Shown here one piece after another: positions 50,503 to 62,290 of a stretch of DNA of 64,000 bases. The translations under genes and the position numbers were made by a program. Every line of letters begins with the position of its first letter. The first letter of the stretch is position 1. Below the pieces are notes generated by a model. The model was given only the letters and a program-made list of their open reading frames with translations. It made no database searches and had not been told where the DNA came from. The stretch spans positions 62,618,994 through 62,682,993 of the forward strand of contig OZ023206.1 of NCBI GenBank assembly GCA_963995525.1. The letters run 5' to 3'. This DNA is from Escarpia spicata. Lineage: Eukaryota > Annelida > Polychaeta > Sabellida > Siboglinidae.

Positions 50503-51575
50503 GCTCAAAACAAGGTCTAACCAAACCACTACCTGTTTGGCCAACTCACCTCGCGTATAGTATTACAGCGCATACCATGACGTCACTGTTGATGATTTCA
50601 CATAATGGGATTATATTCAAAGATGAATGTTAAAGTATTGCGAGACCTTGATTTTGTTGATAAAGATGTATCAAAGAATGTTACATGTTCAAGAATCACT
50701 TCACGTCTGCCATTAATAACATACATAGGTACGCAAAATTGGCAAACACGTCTTTGTTAACACAGGAAGCAGTCGATGTATGCTAGTAATAAGAGACATT
50801 GATAGGGAAAAATTTAAAAACAGGGTGATGGGAAGGTGGTAGATCTGTATGGTAACCAGAGATGCCATAATTTGACTTATTTTACTAGTTCTCTACCGAT
50901 TCGTCAGGTTTGGACTTATGTTAAAGTTGTAAATGTATAGGCTAGGAGGGCGTTATACCTCAAAAAATGGTCCACAACCTATAACATATAAGAAAAGACA
51001 CCAATGCGCATGCGCAATTGGCTATTTAACGCCGTCACTGACCTATTTAATGACGTATTTGACCTATTTTTATAGTAAAAAGAAAAAGAAAAAAAACAAG
51101 AGACGCGAATTTTTGTAGTACTCATATGTGGTCCGCCCACTTGCCCACTAGGGGATGCTGTTTGTAGTTCATGATCTATCCGTCAAGGGGTTCTGTTGCA
51201 CGCAAGCGTGCAAGAGACACGAATTTTGGCAGTACTCGAACATTTAGTTCACAACTTATCCGTCAAAACGGCACCACTTGTAGTTCATGACATATCCGCT
51301 ATGGGGATTTAGTTCATAAAAAACCACCAGGTGGCGCTACTGGGCAAACTAAGAAGCAGGAATTTGGGCAGTACTCGAACATTTAGTTCACAACTTGTCC
51401 ATCAGGTGGCACCACTTGTAGTTCACTAGATATCCGCCAGGTATGTTTAGTTAATACAAATAATTTAGTTCATAACCTATCCGCCAGGTGGCGCCACTTG
51501 ACCTACATCCGGGTACTTTTGCACCTGCACAACGGAAAACGGATTTGCCCGCGCTGGACCACCTACTATACTACT
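50503..51575 (-). repeat. Right inverted repeat of element 3
   Basis: Inverted counterpart of 39641-40612 with several extra copies of the gccacctg/cggata/gttcac unit. It ends ctatactact before the duplicated AACATC. Confidence 0.78.
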
Positions 51576-52290
51576 AACATCATGTCACTTTTCTGCACTT
51601 GCTAAAACACCAAACTGCAATAAACTACTTGTATATAAGCCTAGCATCACAGTGACTAGGTTTGCAGTGGTTGTGACCACAGAATGTGTTGATGGCCACT
51701 CGTTCATGTGGCACTTGCAACCCAAGATTGGTATCATTTATAAGAGTAACTTGTTGACACCAAGCGTCCTCTTCCTGACTGGACATTCATTCACTGTGTA
51801 CAATTTGGTCAACCTACAGAACCTATGCGCCTTGTCACCCCGCCAGTGCTAAAACATACAGCGGGCATATATACTGCCAGAGATGCGGACATGCCATTCA
51901 GAGGCCATCATGTCAGCTCTGGTCAGACAGAGTGTGGTCGCACCAGGCGATGCAAGATATGACAATCCAGGACGCAACGCTACATTTGGCATTTACTTCA
52001 CTATGGACACTGACAGCCAACTCATCATTGCTCAAGAAACTGCTCAAGTCACATAGGTCAATAACAGTTACTGGATGGAAGTGGAGGGCTTGAAACGCTG
52101 CTTAGACAACCTGACTGACCATGGGGTGAAGATCATCACACTTGCCACTGACAGACATCCCAGCATTAGAAAGACTTTGTTAGAGGACTACCAAGAAATA
52201 AAGGTTGTTGACTGCCAAGAAAGTTTAGGTTGTCCCTTCGACAGGTGGAATTGCCAACCACCTGTGGTATTGCGCATAAGCTTGTGGTGG
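51576..52290 (+). pseudogene. Transposase-derived gene, part 3' of element 3
   Basis: The frame resumes with SCHFSALAKTPNCN, then TTECVDGHSFMWHLQP, and after a stop at 51850-51852 continues DARYDNPGRNATFGIYFTMD, QETAQVT, a second stop (TAG 52054-52056), and YWMEVEGLKRCLDNL...LATDRHPSI. This is the core order of THAP/ISL3-like transposase-derived proteins, including the 'METDG+..L....TDRH' part. The two stops make it a relic. It is the continuation of 39294-39640. Confidence 0.55.
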
Positions 52291-52705
52291 TGACCCCCGC
52301 TTGATGAAGGAGATGTGGACCTCGCTCCTCCATCACATCAGGAATTCCCATTCATGGACAGCGGGCGCAGAGTTGTACCGGTAGTGCAGTCATGCAACGT
52401 ATAAACAACAAAAAGTGAAAACAACACCATGGCTCACTGAAGGTACATAAGGTTATACTGGATTGCCGCCTACTGTATTAATTATTTTATCTGTTGTTTG
52501 CATGCATACTCTTGTGCAGTGAGATTGTATTTTCGAAACTGTATTCCTAACATTGTTTTGCTATTGAGTACAAGCAGGGATTTTCAGTCATTTCAGTTTA
52601 TTTCCTAATGCAATACTGGATTTCTAAAGTGTGCAGCTTTGTCAAGCAACTGATACATTATTTTGTAATACCAAATGTTAACAATATTAATATCACAAAC
52701 CTTAC

Positions 52706-52840
52706 CTGTATATTTGTGTTGTGGTCAATGGTGGCCAAGTGGAGTCGGGCTATGATGCCTTGACGGCTGAACTTCTTCCACTTGGGTGCATGCTTGAGGA
52801 AGAGGGCGTGTAAACTCTCCAGTTCACCAATGTGAACACA
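52706..52840 (-). pseudogene. Solo exon of the transposase-derived family
   Basis: The reverse strand encodes ELESLHALFLKHAPKWKKFSRQG then IARLHLATIDHNTNI, ending at a donor (acag|gtaagg). It matches the C-terminal 'LK..PK...F...G..AR..LA..DHN' segment of the same family, on the opposite strand to the 51576-52290 relic. Confidence 0.45.
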
Positions 52841-52943
52841 CAATAATAAATATTTGAATGTATTATGGAATTGGAATTCCTTGGAAGTTGAAAAGGATGA
52901 CAGAATTCGGAACCGATTAAAAATTATATTTGCCATTTGATTT

Positions 52944-52980
<37 letters not shown>

Positions 52981-53000
52981 TAGAGAAAGAGAGAGAGAGA
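52944..53000 (+). repeat. (ga)n microsatellite
   Basis: Dinucleotide ga run with a few interruptions. Confidence 0.9.
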
Positions 53001-53164
53001 TGGCGTCAAAGGACTACAGCTTCCGGGGAGAAATTCTAGAGGGCATTGCAGTTAGATGCACGAGTGGCCCAAAGCTGCGAAGTGTGCTCCAAGTTGCGAC
53101 ATCGAGTAAGGAGGTAACTCTAGTAGAGCAAAGTGGATTCTCACTACTGTATAGGGCCTCCTAA
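53000..53164 (+). CDS. Short ORF of unknown status (54 residues)
   Basis: ATG 53000 directly follows the ga run and encodes MASKDYSFRGEILEGIAVR then VATSSKEVTLVEQSGFSLL before TAA 53162. It is better balanced in composition than the surroundings and could be a first exon, but no family or partner exon is recognised. 53165-54473 beyond it is AT-rich without a gene. Confidence 0.2.
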   Translation: MASKDYSFRGEILEGIAVRCTSGPKLRSVLQVATSSKEVTLVEQSGFSLLYRAS

Positions 53165-54473
53165 TGTAAGGAACATCCACTTGAAAGCTTGTATCCTAGT
53201 TGTGGTATGCAACGTGTTTTATTAGATACTATTCGATGGAGGGAACTTTGGGTAAATGTAATTTACTGGAATAGTTTAACCAAGTCCAAACAGTTTACTT
53301 ATAGTGAGTTTTTTGCAACAGACAACCATTTCTCAAACATCACACTGAACTGTACATATATTTGTTCATATAACTCACTGTACACTTTTAATGTGACTTC
53401 TAGGACGTGTGTCAAACAAATTAGAAGGGCCATTGCCATTAAAACTGGACTGTTACCATCAAGTTTAGTAAAAGTAAAGTGCAATCATACAACAAAGTAT
53501 ATTTGTTGTTTAATTTGTATCCAGTATTATTAAAGTGTACACTAAACTAACGAATCAGCAAAGGATTCAGCTAGAAGTTTTCTTTATATATTCGTACTTC
53601 ATTCAGTTCATTGTTAGTATTACATTTGACATTATCACAAAATAACATCTCAAGAAGTATTTAATAATAATAAGAACACTTATGTAGTGCCATAAATCTA
53701 GATAAATCCATTTGGAGTCACTTGATAGATATTGAAACTAGTACTGCAAGTTTTGAATCTGTATCTTGAATAATAAGTACTTGTTTTCTTGACAGATGCC
53801 CCTAGTGTTGAAACCCACAAATATGTAAAACTGGAACTGTAATGGAATATATTGTATGTAGTAATTTTTTTGGTCACAATATCTGATCACGATGATGGCC
53901 CATATCATCAATAAACGTGTCACTTATTGATGTACTATATGTGCACAGGACTGACACAGACCCAAATTGTAATATTAATACAGTTAGATTAAAATATGTC
54001 ACAGTGTGAAGTGAATCAACTTAAAGAAACATTGAAAACTGGTGTGCGAATTTGACTAATGCATTGGCACAGTCTGCCATGTAGTCTTATTTATTTGTGA
54101 ATTGTTTCTCCATATGAATAAACTGTTGATATATTTCATATTACAAATCAAATTATGAACTTGACATGCAAGACACTACAGATCACATTGTTGTTGCAAA
54201 ATGGGATAAGAAGGCACCGAGTAATTCATTCTACCTTTTGGTCAATCTAATCTTACTTGTCCAGGGTTTTTATTTTCACCGTACACTCATCTGCATAGTG
54301 CAATGTCCACAGCTGAAATATTCATAAACCCCATTCGCTTCTGGATACAGCGCAGGCTTGTATAACACGTCTGTTGCCTTTTCCAAATCTCCTCTTGACC
54401 ACAACGTGAAGTGACGATATGCGGCTAATCGAATCAATCGATATGTTCTGAAAGTTAATTTATTTGCATTAGT

Positions 54474-55373
54474 TGATAATAAACAACCGTTATCTTCTAA
54501 TTATTATTATACTGGCAAAACTGTGTGTTTTATCAATATCACATCATGAATTCAGTGAATTGGTTCATTTGTTTGTGAAGGGCTGTAATAATTATGATTG
54601 TAAGACTACATTTCATGATGTGGTCTTGATAACACACACACATAATATATATAATATTTTTATTATATTAAAAACTCCACTTAAATATTTTTGTATCAAT
54701 AATACATTGCACAATGTCCTGATTATATATATATATATATATTAGTGCATGGTAGTGTACAATTTGTCTACAATTTTATATAAATTAAACAAGTTGCTTG
54801 AACTCTTTTAAATAGGGAATTAAACAATTGTATAAAAAGGATGCAGATGTCCTGTCAAGAATAAAAGTATGGTTATTAAGAAAATGATCAAAATTGTTTG
54901 ATGAAAATATAGACATGAAATTGATATAATAAACAACCGTTATCTTCTAATTATTATTATACTGGCAAAACTGTGCGTTTTATCAATATCACATCATGAA
55001 TTCAGTGAATTGGTTCATTTGCTTGTGAAGGGCTGTAATAATTATGATTGTAAGACTACATTTCATGATGTGGTCTTGATAACACACACATAATATATAT
55101 ATAATATTTTTATTATATTAAAAACTCCACTTAAATATTTTTGTATCAATAATACATTGCACAATGTCCTGATTATATATCTATTAATGCATGGTAGTGT
55201 GCAATTTGTCTACAATTTTATATAAATTAAGAAAGTTGCTTGAACACTTTTAAATAGGGACTTAAACAATTGTATAAAAAGGATGCAGATGTCTTGTCAA
55301 GAATAAAAGTATGTTTATTAAGAAAATGATCAAAAATTGTTTCATGAAAATATAGACATTAAATTATAATTTT
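54474..55373 (+). repeat. Two tandem 450-bp monomers before LINE ORF1
   Basis: The phrase ataataaacaaccgttatct begins copies at about 54475 and 54925, and the two copies are nearly identical, differing by small indels in ta/ca runs. They end about 40 bases before the LINE ORF1 start. Confidence 0.85.
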
Positions 55374-55415
55374 TTATGTTAAGGAATAATTGTATGTATT
55401 AAGTATCTAACAAAT

Positions 55416-56485
55416 ATGGCAACTGGTGGTACACCAGTGTTATCTTAAACATCAAGATCTCTACGAGGTAGCTCGTCTAGCTCCAAGGCAACATCTTCAA
55501 CACACAATTAGAAAAAACCAGCATAAAACAAACAAGAAATTGGAGGCTGACAGAGGTCAAGAAAAATGTGTCTGCCCTGACTGCAGCTTGGAAGTTAAAG
55601 ATAACGAGGACGCCATTGATTGTGACATCTGTAAGGGATGGTATCACAAAGTCTGTCAAAGTGTGTCTGATGCTTTGTATGCCATATTAAACACCGATGA
55701 AAACCAACAAATCAGTTGGTACTGTAAATCATGCCAAAGAGGGCCAAAGGCAATCATGTCACACATCCTTATCATGAACGAGGGTCAAGACAAGTTTGAA
55801 AAGAAATTGACTGCAATGGAAAATAAACAAAAAGCATTGCAAACCTTGAACTTGAGGAGACAGTCTCAAAAGTATCCAATCTGCAATCTCAGACACCACA
55901 TGAATCACTAGGAGCAACATACGTAGAACCAGTCATAAACAAAGATGAAGTGGTCGCCACTGTGTGCACCCAAATAAATGACCGAATGACCAGAATGAAG
56001 AACATTGTGGTATACAATGTGCCAGAGGGGACCAGCACTCTGAAAGAAGACAACACTATTCATGACAGGAAACTAATGAAGGAAATGTCAGGATACACTA
56101 CATATGGCAAATATCAACCTGAAGACCTACAAGTGAGGAGGTTAGGAAGTAAACAAAGAAAGGAAATGGAAACAGAGGGAACAAGAGCTCCGTTACTTGT
56201 AACATTCCCAGAAGAGGACAAAAAAGGTTTTGTCATGAAAAACCTATACAAACTGAAAAACAAAGGAGAACCAGTGGAATGGTTATAAAGCACGACATGA
56301 ACAAAGATGACAGAGAGAAGGAGCGACTACTACAGAAGGAGGCAAGAGAAAAAACACAGCAGGAACAGACAACAAATTTTACCTACCTGGTAAGAGGGCG
56401 CCCAGGAGAATGGCAGATCATGAAAGTAAAAAAGAGGGGCGGAAATACCAACCACACTCTTGCACAGCAAGTGCCAGAGAAATAA
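55416..56485 (+). pseudogene. LINE ORF1 with PHD finger
   Basis: An ATG at 55416 is followed by a frame change; the long frame encodes a PHD finger (CPDC...CDICKGWYHKVC...WYCKSC), then a coiled-coil segment (KFEKKLTAMENKQK). After another shift, an RRM-like part (NIVVYNVPEG...PLLVTFPEEDKKG) follows. ORF1 proteins of this design package the LINE RNA. Confidence 0.65.
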
Positions 56486-59465
56486 CTGTATGGTACACAA
56501 ATGCTGATGTGCTAACAAAAGAAAAACTAACTGAACTAAAATGTAGAATAACAAACCATTCAACTCCACCACAGGTTATAGCAGTGTCAGAAGTAAAACC
56601 TGAAAATTATAAAAGACAACTTATCACACAAGAATATAACCTGGAAGGATATTCTATGGAAATTTTAAACATTAGTAAGGACACAGGCAGAGGGATGATC
56701 TTGTTTCTTCACAATTCGTTGCCATTTGAAGTGCACCAGTTTGATGTTGAGTTCAACGAAGCACAATTTTGCACTTTAAAACTAAAATGGAAAGACACTC
56801 TCCTCATAGGTTCCTTTTACAGAAGTCCAAACAGTACCACCGAGAACAATGACAATCTTAACAAACTACTTTGATAAAATAAGTGAGAAAAAAATTGCAC
56901 GTGTTCTACTACTTGGAGATTTTAACTATCCTAAAATTGATTGGGAAACAATGTCAACTATAGCAGCAAGTGCAGAGGAAAAAGAATTTAAATTTATTGA
57001 GAAACTTCGAGACTGTTACTTTGTGCAACGTATTACAGAGCCCACTAGAGGTAGAGGTACAACTGAACCATCACTCCTTGATCTTGTCCTCACTAGTGAA
57101 TATACAGAGATCTCAACAATTGAAACACCCTCAGCACTAGGAAGAAGTGACCATTCTATTATTAAGGTGGTACTTAACTGCATGCCAATCTATGAACCAA
57201 TCAACAAAACTGTCTATAAATACGAAAAGGGGATTACACCAAATTGAAAGACATGATAAACATTGATTGGGAGGATGAATTTTCTAATCACCAGAAGGAT
57301 GTGCAAACTCAATGGGATATCTTTACTTCTAAACTTAGATATGCAGAAGAAAAATGCATACCAAAGAAGATGATAACAGAGAGAGCCAGAAAATACCCAG
57401 TTCCACTGGACATGAGAATCCGTACCAAAATCAAAAGAAAAAACAGGTTGTGGAAAAAATATCTTCTGTCCAAAGATGCCCAAACTTATCAGGAATTTTG
57501 TCGACTCCGAAATCAAGTCAGGAGACTGACAAGAAAGGCACAGAAACTATATGAAAAAGATATCATAAATCAAATCAAAAAATGAATCCCAAGAAGTTCT
57601 GGCAATATGCGCAGGCGAAAATTAACACAAGAATGGGAATATCGAACTTAATAAAAAAGCAAAGACAAGGATGATCTGACAAAGACAGATCTGGAAAAAG
57701 CACAGGTATTGGCAAATCATTTCTCTTCCGTATTTACGAGAGAGCCAGAAGGAGACATTTCGGAAGAGTCAATAAGATGTCATAACAAAGTTGAATCTTG
57801 CACTGTCACTCCATCGATAGGGGCTTTAAAGCTAAAGAAACTAAAAATATTCAAATCACCAGGACCTGATGGCCTCCATCCTCGCGTCCTAAACGAATTG
57901 GCAGAGAGTATTAGCACTCCACTACTCATAATTTTTAACACGTCGCTGAATACAAGCATACTACCCAAAGACTGGAAAATGACAAACATATCTGCAATTC
58001 ATAAGAAAGGAAACAAAAATCAAGCACATAACTACCGGCCAGTCAGTCTAACGAGCATAGTAGGGAAAATAATGGAGGGCATAGTCAGAGATACCATCAC
58101 TAAACACTTGAATGATAATGACCTGTTGAGTAACAAAAAAATTTGTTTCATCAAACGGCGGTCTACAGTTCTCCAATTACTTAAAGTACTGGACTCATGG
58201 ACGGAGATACTAGATAACAGTGGATGCATTGATGTAGTATATTGTGATTTTATGAACGCATTTGACAAAGTTCCACATCTATGACTTATAGAGAAACTCC
58301 AGAGCTATGGAATTAAAGGAAAAATTATAAGCTGGGTTGCAGCTCTGTTGGCCCACAGAAGACAACGTGTAAGGGTCAATAATTCTTATTCAGATTGGCA
58401 AGTCATCAGCGGTATACCACAAGGATCGGTGATTGGTCCCCTACTTTTTGTTATATTTATTAATTACTTACCTGATGTTATAAAGAGCTCCGAAATATTC
58501 CTGTTTGCGGATGATATTAAACTCTTCCATCCAATTTACACCGATGAATATTGTACAAAGCTTCAACATTATCTTACCCATGCAGAACTTTGGACATATA
58601 AATCTCTCTTAAAATACCACCCAGACAAATGCAGCCTTATGAGAGTAGGATCATCAACCATAAGAAAGGACAGCTACACGCTGGGACCTAATCATATAAC
58701 GCTGGCAAGTACGGATAAGATGAAGGATATTGGCGCCACGTTTGACTCATCACTTAACTTCGAGGCACATATGTCGGAAAAAAACAATTAAGCCAATTCA
58801 ATAATGGGGATAATTCGTCGCACTTTTGATTACATAGATGAACAGTGTTTTCTTACTGTTTTTAAATATCTCGTCCGTCCACATATTGAATAAGCAAATC
58901 AAGTATGGGCTCCGTTCTTAATGAAACACATTACAGCTCTTGAAAATGTTCAGCGTAGAGCAACCAAATTAATTCCAGGTTTTAAAGATCTTAAATATAA
59001 TGAACGTCTGCAAAGACTAAAATTACCAACTCTGTCATATCGTCGCCTCAGAGGAGACATGATTGAAATGTATAAGATTGTACCAGAGAAATCTGATACA
59101 GCTGTGACATCGAACTTTATAACTTTGAGGGATAATGAATCATGTACGCGGGGGCATCACCTAAACTATTCAAAAGACGTTGTCGGTTAAACGTTAAACA
59201 AAATTCATTTATACACCGATGTACGGATGTATGGAACAGCCTCCCACAGTCTGTGGTAGAGGCTCAATCAGTCCAGTCCTTTGAGGGAAAAGTAGACAAA
59301 TTATGGAAAAACCACCCAATTAAGCTCGATTGCACAGCCCCACCCCTATTATGGAACAACTCGTCAGACTCATGCGCACCATATAGTCTGACGACAAACA
59401 TCAGAGCTGGCATCAGAGGCATCACAGTCAAGAAGCCAGAAGAGGACCTAAGAACCTATGAATAG
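56410..59465 (+). pseudogene. LINE ORF2 (endonuclease, reverse transcriptase), broken
   Basis: Endonuclease blocks: SEVKPENY, GSFYRSPNS, LLLGDFNYP, SDHSII. RT blocks: KSPGPDGLHPRVL, NYRPVSLTS, CDFMNAFDKV, GIPQGSVIGPLLF, FADDIKLF. C-terminal: LENVQRRATKLIPG, and VWNSLPQSVVEAQS. Stops and frameshifts separate at least eight frames (for example stops near 57245, 58282, 58789 and 58890). Clade assignment CR1/Jockey-like is from motif style. Confidence 0.8.
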
Positions 59466-59729
59466 CATTTTACGAAGATAGAATAAACCTGTACATTTAC
59501 TGGTGACTGGGTGAAACCCGAATGGCACAGTGACAAGTCGAACTACAGTCTTCATCTGTCGTATCCATTTTCTCTAAAGTGATACGGAAGTTTTAAAAAT
59601 CACTTTTAATAACTCGTCTAGCTACCAAAATCATTCGACGTCTTTGTCAACAACAAAAGAAAAATAGTCCCGGTATGCGCGCGCGTCTAATATTCTGATC
59701 TTTGCATTGAAAACCCCGCCCCCTTCTGG

Positions 59730-61900
59730 CGGGTGTGTCTAAAAGCCCGACCATTCGTGAACATGACGTCAACCGCAAAATGTGTACCTATATTTAGCAC
59801 TCGCATGGCGCTGTGCAGCACCATGCGAGAAACTTTATATGTATCACATCCATAATAAACTAACAAAACAGTAATTTAAGACATTTTGCATTAAGCACGC
59901 TATACATTTGTACGTTATTCTGTCGTGCGGCTCATTGCCAGGTGTCACTGTTCACGAACACTCGGTCTTTTAGGAAATTTAGCCTTTCCTAGGAAGTGAA
60001 GTGAAGTGAAGTTTATTTTTTAGATCATCATACATACATAGTAAAAGAAACAGTTTGTACATATCTTGCAGTTAGGAAGATCCAGGGAGGCCTGCACTAA
60101 GACCTGAGAGATCGCTATCGTACAGGCCTCCCTATGTCTCTATGAATACATAGTGATTGTGGTCTAGTAGTACTAGTCATAGTTAATGCTACCTGTAGTA
60201 GTCATAGTTAATGCTACCATTTACAAACAACACATATAACAGTGCACATATAACAGTGCTAATAGATCTAACAAAACTAATACTACATAATAGTGTCAAG
60301 AATGTAAATGCCTTATTTTAATTTTCTAACATGTGTATGAGTGTGATTAGAATGTAGAATTATCATTGGCATGATGCAATAATTACACAGAAGTAGATAA
60401 AATATCGAAAAAATCCTAAATAATAGTACAATTACAATTACAATTTGGACAGGAAAATTTATAATTTCTATGCTTCAGTTGGTTTATTCTGTTTGCAGAT
60501 GTAGCAGTTATTGGAGTAACATTCCGTGTAATATTTACTTATGATATATGTTTTGCAATAACTTACGAAGTCTTGATATGAATGGGTGTTAATTTTTTTA
60601 TGGCAATTTTTGGAAGAAAATTTTCTTGAAGCAGATGTGTTATAGTATGTCTGACACAAAGGCGGGAGTATATTTTAATGGTTTGTTTAATTTGGATATC
60701 ACAGTTATAGTTTTGTGGGAAATTATTTATTGTATTGGTAAAGTGTTGAGGTGCCTTTCTTTGTCTTGCTGGTATAGAGATATTATCATTAGCAGAGAAC
60801 ATGTCTTAGAAATAAACTGGGACGGTTTTATTTTTATATCTGTAGAAAAATGTCATGCATGATAGGAAGAGAGGCTAAAAGACCGACCATTCGAGAACAC
60901 TTTTCTAGTACATCCATATTAGGCCTTATATTTAGATAGAGTGAAAACTGCTACAGAAGGATACTAACGTATTTGTTATTATCCAACAAGAGTATATAAC
61001 ATATTGTCGTTCCCTTGTGTCACTGGTCCCGAAAACTCGTTCTTTTAGCCTTTGCTAAGGGGAAATGCTAAAAGCCGGAGCATTCGAGACTACTGTTTTA
61101 GTATATGCATCATATGCCTTATATATATATACTTTATATACTAAACAATGCTAAAATGTATGATAATGGCATATTTTGTAATTTCCAACAAGCAAAACTA
61201 TAACTGTGTCGTTCCCTTGTGTCACTGCATAGCCCCGAATAGTCGGGCTTTTGGCCTTTGCTAGGGTGATAGCCAAAAGCCCGACCATTCGGGACCTCTT
61301 TTTAGTCCATGCATCATATATATAGGCATTGTGTATACTCTGTATACTGAACAATGTCATAGTAGGATGACGTATTTTTTACTTTCTAACAAGAGAAAAT
61401 ATAACATCATCGTTCCTTAGTGTCACTACATGGTCCCGAAAACTCGGGTATTTCGCCTTTGCTATGGTGAAATGCTAAAAGTCCGACCATTCGGGACCAC
61501 GTTTTTAGTCTATACATCATAAGCCTTGTATGTTATACTTGTATATTATATCGAGCAATGCTACGCTATTTAATGACGTATTATTACAATTTTCGTCGTT
61601 CCCTACATAGTGCTACCGGTCCTGCAAACTAATTTTTTGGCCTTTGCATACTAGGGTGAAAAACGAGCGTTCTTGATCAATGGTCGATGTCTACTATATT
61701 CTGTGTTTGGATAAGCGTTCGACGAAATGATCATTATTTTCATAATTGATGTGTAATTGTCAATTATGACAATTATGTGACAGGTTTTAATTAATAGTCA
61801 CGCGAGCGTGTGCGTGCGTGCGTGCGTGCGCGCACGTATGCGTGTGTTTGTTTACGTGTGCATGCGTATGTGTGTGTTTCGTTGCGCCTGCGTGTATGTG

Positions 61901-61979
<79 letters not shown>

Positions 61980-62290
61980 ATGCATGCGTGTCATGCGCCC
62001 AGTTGCGAAGCAGTCGGCCGGGCCTTCTCGATCGGGGAGTGAAGTCCATTATATAAAAACTCCGTCATTTTGATGGTCACAGGTTGACAACATACACATG
62101 TATGGACAACGATTGTTCCACACGTACTGCAGGCCTTTCTGAAATAACTTACTGAAGTAATAAAGAAGTATTAGGCACGTTAATTATCATATTCTGCCGT
62201 GCGTGCGGGCCATTCCCGTGCGTGTGTTTCCTAGGGGGAAATGCTAAAAGCCCGACCATTCGGAACCATTTCCCTAGTGCATGCATGGAA
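59730..62290 (+). repeat. Hairpin-forming repeat, tandem copies of about 200 bp
   Basis: The core taaaagcccgaccattcgg and its inverse recur at about 59737, 60875, 61066, 61272, 61474 and 62240. In the 60875-61474 part spacing is about 190-205 bp, so this is a tandem array. In each unit an inverted copy (cgaatagtcgggcttttggc at 61236) pairs with the core across a short loop (ctttgctagggtgat). Confidence 0.75.
61800..61990 (+). repeat. (gtgc)n microsatellite
   Basis: Mostly gtgc/cgtg tetranucleotides, interrupted by tatgcgtgtgtttg-like stretches. Frames encoding Ala-Arg-Thr-His repeats on the reverse strand are artefacts. Confidence 0.92.

Larger units (their letters stand above)
39641..51575. 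mobile_element. Decayed Polinton element 3
   Basis: An 11.9-kb Polinton in the opposite orientation to element 1, flanked by AACATC (39635-39640 and 51576-51581; the identity extends to 7 bp, AACATCA). The right terminus reads AGTAGTATAG on the inverse strand; the left terminus lacks the matching end. Late genes keep the order ATPase, small protein, structural/integrase, membrane protein, penton, core, capsid, protease. The polymerase is missing. Several genes have stops or frameshifts. Confidence 0.85.
54474..59500 (+). mobile_element. CR1-like LINE, decayed but near full length
   Basis: Monomers, ORF1, AP-endonuclease, reverse transcriptase and C-terminal region occur in order over about 5 kb. 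Many stops and frameshifts. It ends with aataaacctgtac near 59490. Confidence 0.8.
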
